From contig JARVKI010000019.1 of assembly GCA_036674765.1 (NCBI GenBank), forward strand, positions 372,001 through 436,000: a DNA stretch of 64,000 nucleotides, in the 5' to 3' direction. This document shows, piece after piece, positions 56,024-64,000 of the stretch. The DNA comes from Seiridium cupressi. Taxonomy: Eukaryota > Ascomycota > Sordariomycetes > Amphisphaeriales > Sporocadaceae. Position 1 is the stretch's first letter; each line of letters starts with the position of its first letter. Both the position numbers and the translations under genes were made by a program. The notes beneath the pieces were generated by a model, which was given only the letters and a program-made list of their open reading frames with translations, was not told the origin of the DNA and did no database searches.

Positions 56024-58416
56024 TTAATGGCAGAGCTCCATGGGTCCAGCACAAACGTCCATGGGGCCGCTGCTGCTTACAGACACTGGCGAAAGCGGAT
56101 CAGCTTTGAGGAACTCATTCCGGTCCAAGCCAGAAAGCTCTTGTAACTGGCGCATCATTTTCTCTGTGCAGGAATAAATGTTAGTACGTTATGCATCGGC
56201 CGGTTTCTACGGCAAGAGAGGACTAACCAGCGATTCCCCAGCGACATGCAAATATCCGGAGGCTTTCGTATTTAGCCTGCATAGCATCTTGACAGTTCTG
56301 CCATTCCTCCGGGAATATTTTACGCAGAGTTGCATAGGTCTTGACCACGAGATAGCATGTGGGTGCCGCCGGGGCGACAACAAACTTGAGAGCTGACACT
56401 GGCTGGCTGGCCGTTCTTTGCATGTCGACATTGGCCTTGCAGCTGATATCAACCGACAGCTGAGCTGCGAAGCGAAGGGCAGCAAGGGCGGTCGTAAGGT
56501 CGTGATCTTGCCGTATTTGCTCGCCGGTCTTCGTCTCCAAAACCGGGAGATAGGGTAGATAGAGGCTAAAAAGTGCTCTGTGATAGGGTGTCAGCTCATT
56601 TGCAGAAGATATGGTCGATGGTCAAAGCAGGATTCGTGGTAACGTAAATAGAGTTATACATGGGATTACGCACGAAACTGCCATGGCGAAACAGTCGAGT
56701 GTGACTTGCCAGTTGCTGACATCATCCTGTAGAAGTGCTGCCGTTGCCGCCCGGATCTCTCCGTCTAGGCTAGAGAATGAGGTGACAGGCGGGAGATAAC
56801 CAGGTCTGGTTCGAATGTAATGTTCGTGTCGGAGGGCGCGGTGTAGTAAGCAAGAGATTTTGGCAGATAGTTGGAATTGCTCGAGTGTCCGTGTATCAAC
56901 TTCAACGCTAATCGGCAGCCTCTGGCGGCGCGGTGCCGATTGTTCGCAAAGGTATCTGACGTCGAATCGCCCTGACTGGATAGGGGTCGGCTGCGAGGAC
57001 GTTGCTGCCGGGAGCAATGTGTTCACTTCCGGGCTTTCCAGAATAAAGGGGAGATTTTCAGCCACTCTATCCCGGTGTAGAAACCTACGTGCTCAAGTCA
57101 GCATTGGTTTGGCAGAAAACGGTAGAGTTTCAGTAGAAGGTGAAGCTGCACTGGTGGAGATGGGATGGCCCAACAGCCGGGCGAGACTCACTGGTCAAGG
57201 ATGAACAAGCTCCACCAAACACAGCTGTTTTGCTGCTCTTCCATGCCGTCTGCCCCTTTGGACATAGTATCGTCTTCATCCTCTATCCGACCTGGTTTGA
57301 TACCAAGTACCCTTGCAGCAGCCACCGACTCACTCAAGGTCCTATATGCGAGCAGAGAGTCTCCGTGGCCATATTCGTACATGGCAAGCAGCGCGCCGCA
57401 CTGGACGAGTTCAATCTTGGTAAGCGGATTCTCGAGCAAGGCTATGGCGACGATGCGCTTGACGAACTGGTACAGCTCATCGTACATTGCCCGCTCTCCA
57501 GAGGCGGTGAACCGGTGTCGCGTGCTTAGATACATGGTGACAATCAGGAGGGCGAGTTCCCGGCTCACTTGCGGTTCTGGCACCGAGGTTGGCAAAGCTA
57601 AGGCCTGGTTGGTCGGCGCAGAAACGGACTTCTCGGAAGGAGAAGAACTTGTGAGGGGTGGTGAGTACAGTTGAGTGACAGGCGTAGGGGGGCTCTCGGC
57701 TGAGTTGCAGGCTGCAGCTATTTGTTGCTCAAAGACACCGCGGTGGACGACTGCGTACCACGAGTGGATGTAGTCATAGTAACCTCGGACACCATCTGTC
57801 CAGTCCAAAGTCTCTCCAGCCGGGGCATCTTTGGAGATCAGAGATAGGATCTGGGAGGGAGTGATCTCTTGAAGTGGATGGGGGCTTTTCAGGAGTACAT
57901 CATTTGGCGATACTCGAGGTTGAAATATAACAACCGGATTGCCGCTCGCCCCCTGATTTGAGCCCACAGACTCGGCCAGATATACGCATTTCGCGTTCAA
58001 TCTATTGCGGGGAGATAGTCAGCAGGAGATTGTTGTTGGGCGCAGTCCATCCCAACTCCTGAAGGGATGGTTGTAATGGTTCTTGGACGGGTGCCGCCTC
58101 GTAGTTGCGCGCGGCAGGAGGGGGTTCGTGGGAAGACCAAATGGCCGAGCGCATACCTGGTACACCTCGTACAATATGGCAGCGTCTTGTCACATTTCCT
58201 CTTTGATGCGCGACACTTTTCGCATGCCCTGTGAGCCTGTCCATCGCCGTTGCCGAGGTGTTCAGGGCCAAAGGCGAGGTCAGACCTCTCGCGAGCGTGG
58301 GGTGATTGCTCCATGGACGGGGCGTCGGATACGGGCGACAGGCCGTTCACCGTCGGTCTCGTCAATGTCTTTGTGTTCATGGCTGCTGGCGCTTCCCAGA
58401 TGCCGGCGACAGTCAT
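56024..58416 (-). CDS. Zn(II)2Cys6 fungal transcription factor
   Basis: Nuclear regulator with an N-terminal binuclear zinc cluster. Exons on the minus strand are 58416-58157, 58001-57192, 57084-56674, 56577-56228 and 56163-56024, giving 656 residues. The cluster is C65-x2-C68-x6-C75-x6-C82-x2-C85-x6-C92 and is split by intron 1 after the fifth Cys. A fungal transcription-factor homology region follows, with SWYAVVHRGVFEQQ, ALLIVTMYLSTRHRF, ALLAMYEYGHGDSLLAYRTL and the junction WWSLFILDQ-FLHRDRVAENLPF. Intron sizes are 155, 107, 96 and 64 nt with standard ends, and each junction preserves phase. I start at the ATG 58416; the frame stays open further upstream but without a good ATG. The target genes are unknown. 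Confidence 0.88.
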
Positions 58417-61253
58417 TGAATCCGATGACACAAGCGGACGGGCATATGCACTCAGAGGTCCGTGATAGGTATGATGTGTGGTCCCGGGAAGCGGAAAATT
58501 GAAGGGAAAGCGAATCAGCTAACGTCGGTCGCCAGCAGTTAATCTAGCGCTCTTCGCCTGCTGGCCTGGCGCTGGCGATCCCACGGGTTTAAACTGGACT
58601 GCGCTGGGTCTGCTGGGGGCTCCCTGCCTCCCTGCTGAGCGGAGCGAGAGGAATAGCCCTTACGCCAATAGGCAACGGCTGAGGCAATGCCGGAGGTCCC
58701 GACTGGTCGCCGTCCTGCAATGCTGTCGTGGAGAAACCCGCGTTCTAGCCCCTGGCGTCTGGCGTGCTGTCGGCAAGCCTTAAGCATTGAAACTCGCGAC
58801 GGGTGACAGGCTTAGTGACAGGCACTGCTGAGACTTTGGTGCAGGTGAGACAGGGCAGTGTACACATGCGCGTATTGGCGTGTGGGGAATTCGATACGCC
58901 CTCGATCGATGTCCCAATGTCCGTGGAGATGGCGACGACGAAGCCTTTGCTGGGTCCGACGGGTCGGGAATTGGCCTTGCAAATAGGATGTTGGGGCTCT
59001 CAACTTTTAGAGGGGAGACGGAGCGCAATGGCGGATCAGAGATGAGGGGCTCGACAAGGGGAAAGAGGTCGAGTTGGGACTGAGCCTGGACGCTATGCTA
59101 CAATGAGTACCTATATGCTGGATTGTGTTAAGATGACGTTTCCCACATGCAAGGCTGCAAGCAAGGGAGGGGCGCCAATTATACTCTGTATTGGTATACT
59201 CGCGTTTCTCGTCTTGAAGGGCTGTGCCAAGGTGGCGATGGGAGTCAGGCGTGATAGTAGCGGCGGATGCAGTTATCAACAATCAGCGCCTGTGCCTTTC
59301 CTGTCTAATATAGCAGCAGACACGGTGTGTTTTGTCCCTTCCCCCTTCTCTCCTTTTCTTCGGAGCCGATGTTACTTTGACAAAAACCCCCTCCCCTTTT
59401 CCCCACAATCCGTAGGTCATTCATTGTATGTACATTACTCGAATTGCTTTGCTATTTTCAAGTCTACTGCCGTTGCTTTTGAGTGCAATCGACTGAGGAA
59501 AACCGCCGTGCTCCCCGCGGCCTTGCCCATTTTCCTGCGTCAAGACACAACGACAGTGACTTTGCTGCACTAAGGTAGGCTACCCGGGCTTGCAGGACAG
59601 AGTTTCCGCCGCCGTCAAACGCCATATGCTTAGGAACCCTTACCTTACCCTCCATGATTGGCCGGCCAGTCATAAAACAAGGGGTGCGTCTCGCTAGCCA
59701 TATCGAGGCCAGACCAGGTCGGCTGAAGCTGTGAATTCCAAATCACGCATTCCCAACTTGTCAAGTCCTGGCGAAAGGCTGGGTGGCTCTTAGGAATATG
59801 TGGAAATCAACATCGCAGCTCTCCAATCTGGAGTTTTGTATCCGAGGTAAGGAGGGATGCGTAACGGAATTTGCTATGTTTGATCGAGATCATGTATGAC
59901 ATCCATCATGTTCAAAAAAGGTCTTGGATCTGCAGGAAAGCTTCTAGCCTCACGGAATGTGGCAGAAGCAATGCGAGGGATAAGACTAGCGGTCCCTTGA
60001 GGAAGTACAAAAGGACGCCATGGCGGTTTTGGTTGGCTCAGGAGACCTAGGATCGATTTCCATCGACCGATGGCCGGTGTGGTGATTCAGAAGCAAGATG
60101 ATAGATGCAGAACTCCCAATGGGGATACCACAACCCCAAATCAAGCCCAGAATGCGTCGATGAACAAAAGAGAGAAGGAAGGGAGAGGGGTCAGCAGATC
60201 TGGAAAGAAAAAAAAGAAAAAAGAAAAAAGAAAAAGGACGGTCTAGGTCGGAACATACTTTAAGCACTGCCCTTTTAGAATATAATTATATGCAGTAATG
60301 AGTTGTGGTCATGAGCTAAACCCGAGTTTCGCTCAGCACTCGCACCCTTCCTTCATCAAACTGTCCTCTGGTCCCGATTTTCATATCCACTTCCTTTGGG
60401 TGTACATTTAACAATTGAAACTGTCGGCTCTCGGCGAGTGGCTGACCTCGATAGTCCCTACGCAGATGGGCTAAACAATGTATGGTTTAAAGGCTAGCAG
60501 TTATAAGTGCAGAAGATTAGATAATCAAATGACAAATTCTACACTGCCCCCGAGTGTGTTCAACCTCGGTATGTAATCAAAAATGATTCGTGCTAGCACG
60601 CAACAACTAAGCCGTGTAAAAATCAGGGTTCAAAACCTTCGTCGCGGTATGAGGGCGAAGCTTGGTGGCGCTTCAACCAGCCAGCCTAAGCATTTAAGTC
60701 TGCTTGGACCGTCGTATGAGATGGAGTTGGCTCATGCCACAGGGGCACAAAAGTGTATGTGACCAAGTAAAAGAGGTCAATGCTAGTTTCGACTATTCTT
60801 GAGCATGTGGCAATATTTACGAGCTCAGACAGTTCTATTTACACTGCGATGTGACCGCATGTCGTGCATCAATTTCCATGGCATCCCCAAGTATTTGCCT
60901 TGATCATTTATCCTCCCCAAGCATGATTGATTGTCCATCCATCAATGCACCATCTTTGTCATGACGCAGCTCCTGCGGGAATCCTATCTTTGAAGGCGAT
61001 AGAACAGCATTGGCTCCATATACAACACATCGTTCGAGTAAAACATGAACATCTCAGAGTGCCTCTCATTCAATCTACGATAGTTTGTAGAGTAATATGT
61101 GCTAACCTCTAAGTCGCGCATGCTGATTGACCAGAGGTGTACATCTCGCGAGCCAAAGCCGCACTACTGTATACCAGCTTTCACATCTTTTGGGTGTGAA
61201 CATTAGTCATACTCTTTCAGCATAAATCTATGTGCTAGTTGTTGACCAGGCGC
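58417..61253. other. Intergenic, about 2.8 kb
   Basis: Upstream region of the Zn2Cys6 gene and 3' flank of the GH3 gene. It contains a CT-rich tract (about 59335-59405) and a 37-base purine tract (60202-60238). The frame 59103-59573 (+) is open for 156 codons but has no recognisable feature. No RNA gene seen. Confidence 0.5.
60202..60238 (+). repeat. 37-base polypurine tract
   Basis: Uninterrupted A/G run, mostly repeats of GAAAAA. A simple low-complexity tract; it could form triplex DNA, but nothing shows a function. Confidence 0.8.
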
Positions 61254-63958
61254 CTAGAAGCTGAGGGTCCCCTCCAAAGGAACCTGTCGACTGCTTGATC
61301 CGACATAAATATTATAGGTCCCGTTCTGCAAGAGCCACTTTTGCGCAGTGACGTCCCAGATGCTCAGGTCGCGTCGAGTCAGGTCGAAAGTGACCGTCGC
61401 CGACTGAGTAGTATTGATGAAAGGCTTGTCAAACCCGCGCAGTTGTTTCGCTGGTGCCCCCGGAATTCCAACGTACAGCTGAGCGACTTCCGCGCCATCG
61501 ACCCCACCGGTGTTCTGTATTTGTGCAGACACGGTCGCCAGAACGTCCCAAAGATCAGACTGTCCTCCTTCGACAATCTCTCCGGTGGGGTACCTAGAGG
61601 TGTCTGCAGTCTCGTTCTTTTGGACTTTAAAGTTTGAGTAGTTGAAGCTTGTGTATGACAGACCAAAGCCGAATTCGTACCGCGGTGTAATATTCTTGGC
61701 GTCAAAATGTCGATAATCAATATATACGCCCTCCGTGAAGTTTGACTGTGGAAAGTTGACAAAGATGCCTTCTGCTGGTGAGGCCTTCAGCAAGGTCTCG
61801 TAGTCTGACTCATTGTAGGCCACTGTATATGGAAGTTTGCCTGACGGATTCGAATCGCCGTAAAGGAGGGAGACCAGAGCGTGGCCTGACTCTTGGCCCG
61901 GTAGATGAGCGAAAATGAGCGCCGTTACGTTGGGGTGATCGATGAACTGATCTACAAGGCGGACACCAGCATTGTGGAAAACAACAATCGTGTTGTTACA
62001 ACGATCGGCCACATGTTTGATCAGCCCGTCTGTGTAATCATCATGTGTACCGGGTCGATCGTACCCTTCAGATGAGAAGGCGTTGACAAGAACGATGCAA
62101 GCCTCCGACGCCCCGTCGACGTAAGGCTCGGGGCTCACGAAGTCCCAGAATAATGCCGTACCATCGTCATAGGCTCGAGAATTGATGACGTCGAAGGGTG
62201 CACTGATATAGGATGGTGTCACGGCACCACTCCCCCCACCGCTGATTATAGTGCCATCAGGAGCAATTTGAGGAACCTCTTCTAAGGAATCAAGAGCAAA
62301 CGCGCCCGAAATGTAGCGACCCATGAACGCTGATTCACCACCAAACATCCACGCAGTGGTACCTCCTGTCGCGTTGTAATTCCACTGATCTGGGTTTCTG
62401 GCAGAATAGCCGTATAGAGACAGAATCTTGGGTTTTTGGAGTGGAAGAGCCGAGTTTGTATTCTTGACGAGCACATGCCCCTCGATAGCGCCGTCCAACA
62501 GGGTCTGCTTGAAGGACGCATTCCGTGCATCAACGATGGTATGAGGTTTTGTGAGATCATTTGGCATGCCGATGCCGGGCTCCGGGAAGTCTTGGTCTTG
62601 GCCCATCTGGAACCAAGCTGCAACAATTCGTGTGGTCATGTCGTCCAGCCGTGCTTCGGAAATAGAACCATTTTTGACCGATTCAAGCAGCTTGTCCCCC
62701 CAGAGGTTCGCTGCATCAGGTTGCACCATATCCATGCCAGCAAGAGCAGACGCGACACCCGCGTGGAGTGCGCCCCAATCGGAAACGACGAAGCCTTGAA
62801 AGCCGAGCTCTGTCTTGAGCAACCCGTTCTGGGCTTTGCTGTTCGCACAGCCATAGGAATTGTTCACTCTGTTGTAACTACACATGATGTTCCCCGTCCC
62901 TGCCTTGACTGCATCCTGAAACGGCCAGAGATACATCTCGTGCATCGTTTTGTCGTCAATATTCGAGGAGACGGCCTCAACGCCATGGGCCGGCACGCGG
63001 TTCGTCTCTTGTTCATTCCCGATGAAATGTTTGGTGCTGGTGATTACGCCGACCGACTGTATACCAGACACAGTCTCGGAAGCGAGAGCTCCACATAGAT
63101 AAGGGTCGACGGAGAATCCTTCCCAGTTCCTGCCGCCTGTGACGACTCTGCCTACCGGGCCGACGACAGGACCCAGTGCAATATTAACTCCTTTCGTTTT
63201 GTACTCACCACCCATGCCTACGCCGCGCTGTCTCGTCAGGCCCTTGTTCCAACTTGCACCGACATGAATTCCAGCAGGCCATCCGGAGACAAAATCAGTT
63301 CCACGGAGTCCCTGTCCAGCATCCATCAAGCATAGACCAGTGAAATTGAGGCGCGATATAGCCGGGATGTTTCCAGCGCATCCAGTGTTCGCCCCTGCGC
63401 CCGTAGTCAAGCTGATCTACGGTCATTAGTCGCACGTCAGCATTGGAGAAAACCAATTCATACCTTTTCTTCGGTTGTCATATTTTGTACGAGGGCCGAA
63501 GCCTTGCTGTAAGAGTCGGACCACGCGCCGGTGCCCGTGATGGGAGCTATTTTCAAGATCAGTCTGTACAATCCCATCCTTGGCATGAGCATCTACTGAC
63601 GTGAGGGATAGACTGGCGCTGACTGTCCATAGAAATAGGTATCATCTGTTACAGCGCCTTCCGTACCGCTACTGCCTCCATTACTGCCGGCCGCACCAGC
63701 ACTACCGCTGTTCCGCAGAGCTAGCAGGCCCAGCAGACCGAGCAGAGGAAGACATAGGACGAAAATGAGCAGCGCCTTTCCACGCTTTTTGCTCAGGATG
63801 GGAAAGCGCCGCTTCAATCGAGAAAACCAGCCAGTGTCGTTGACCGGCGCGCCAGGACTCCTCTCCATAGCTCTCGATGTGGGTGGATGCGAAGTGAAGC
63901 CTCCGGGATTGGTCGTGCTGTTTGGTTCCCTGTCTCGTACGAGACGATACTTCTCCAT
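61254..63958 (-). CDS. Membrane-anchored GH3 beta-glucosidase
   Basis: Type II membrane glycoside hydrolase acting outside the cell on beta-glucosides. Exons on the minus strand are 63958-63601, 63546-63464 and 63416-61254, giving 867 residues. The N-terminal ~60 residues are polar and cytosolic; one hydrophobic segment follows the basic LSKKRGK (about residues 62-81), then a Gly/Ser linker. The GH3 core begins [23 protein letters not shown] and the nucleophile motif VVSDWGA (Asp about 360) are present. The (alpha/beta)6 sandwich domain ([41 protein letters not shown]) and the fibronectin III-like domain ([32 protein letters not shown]) are complete. This anchor resembles Aspergillus BglE-type enzymes. 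Both introns preserve frame. Confidence 0.92.
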
Positions 63959-64000
63959 GTCTGTCTGCGTCGCCGATCAAAGTCCTGTTGGTTTGGGAAG

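Overview
The window is nuclear DNA of a filamentous ascomycete (Pezizomycotina). The genes are eukaryotic, most are split by short introns of about 48-122 nt with GT...AG ends and CTAAC/CTGAC-like branch sites, and the protein families (Zn2Cys6 and C2H2 regulators, But2-domain secreted protein, SPX membrane protein, fungal GH31/GH43/GH3 enzymes, pectin lyase) are typical of that group. I traced 19 protein-coding genes, one of them cut by the left edge. I found no rRNA, tRNA, CRISPR array or intact transposon, and no secondary-metabolite cluster.

Layout. 0-7 kb: a C2H2 zinc-finger protein (partial), then a convergent pair, a secreted GH43 exo-beta-1,3-galactanase-like enzyme with a C-terminal CBM35-like domain (+) and a secreted GH31 alpha-glucosidase (-). 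8.7-17.2 kb: a mitochondrial DEAD-box helicase of the MSS116 type (-), a SulP/STAS sulfate permease (+) and a pectin lyase (-). 19.8-28.3 kb is a dense housekeeping block: a mitochondrial PPR-type protein (+), mitoribosomal protein bS18m/RSM18 (-), the U3 snoRNP protein IMP3 (+, sharing a 292-bp bidirectional promoter with RSM18) and a SNF2-family ATPase of the ERCC6L2 type (+). 30-38 kb: a small four-pass MARVEL-like membrane protein, a hydrophilic repeat protein, an acyl-CoA dehydrogenase of the AidB type carrying a one-base frameshift, and a secreted But2-domain protein. 39.8-49.1 kb: spliceosomal DEAH helicase PRP2 (-), ER-resident DnaJ protein SCJ1 ending in KDEL (+), a METTL7-like methyltransferase (+) and, convergent with it, sulfide:quinone oxidoreductase (-). 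52.9-64 kb: an SPX membrane protein of the VTC5 type (+), a Zn2Cys6 regulator (-), and a type II membrane-anchored GH3 beta-glucosidase (-).

How the genes fit together. Four carbohydrate-active enzymes (galactanase, alpha-glucosidase, pectin lyase, beta-glucosidase) are consistent with a plant-associated or saprotrophic lifestyle, but they are dispersed and not a cluster. Several neighbours serve mitochondria (MSS116, PPR, RSM18, SQR). The best candidate for an undescribed functional pairing is the convergent METTL7-like methyltransferase and sulfide:quinone oxidoreductase: both families act on hydrogen sulfide or thiols in animals. Other points are the frameshift in the acyl-CoA dehydrogenase, possible intron-controlled N-termini in two mitochondrial genes, an SPX gene in which intron retention would release a soluble SPX domain, and unusual splice sites (AAG acceptors, GTTCGT donors).

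All exon structures were built by hand from reading frames, splice consensus and remembered family conservation. None is backed by RNA data or a database search.
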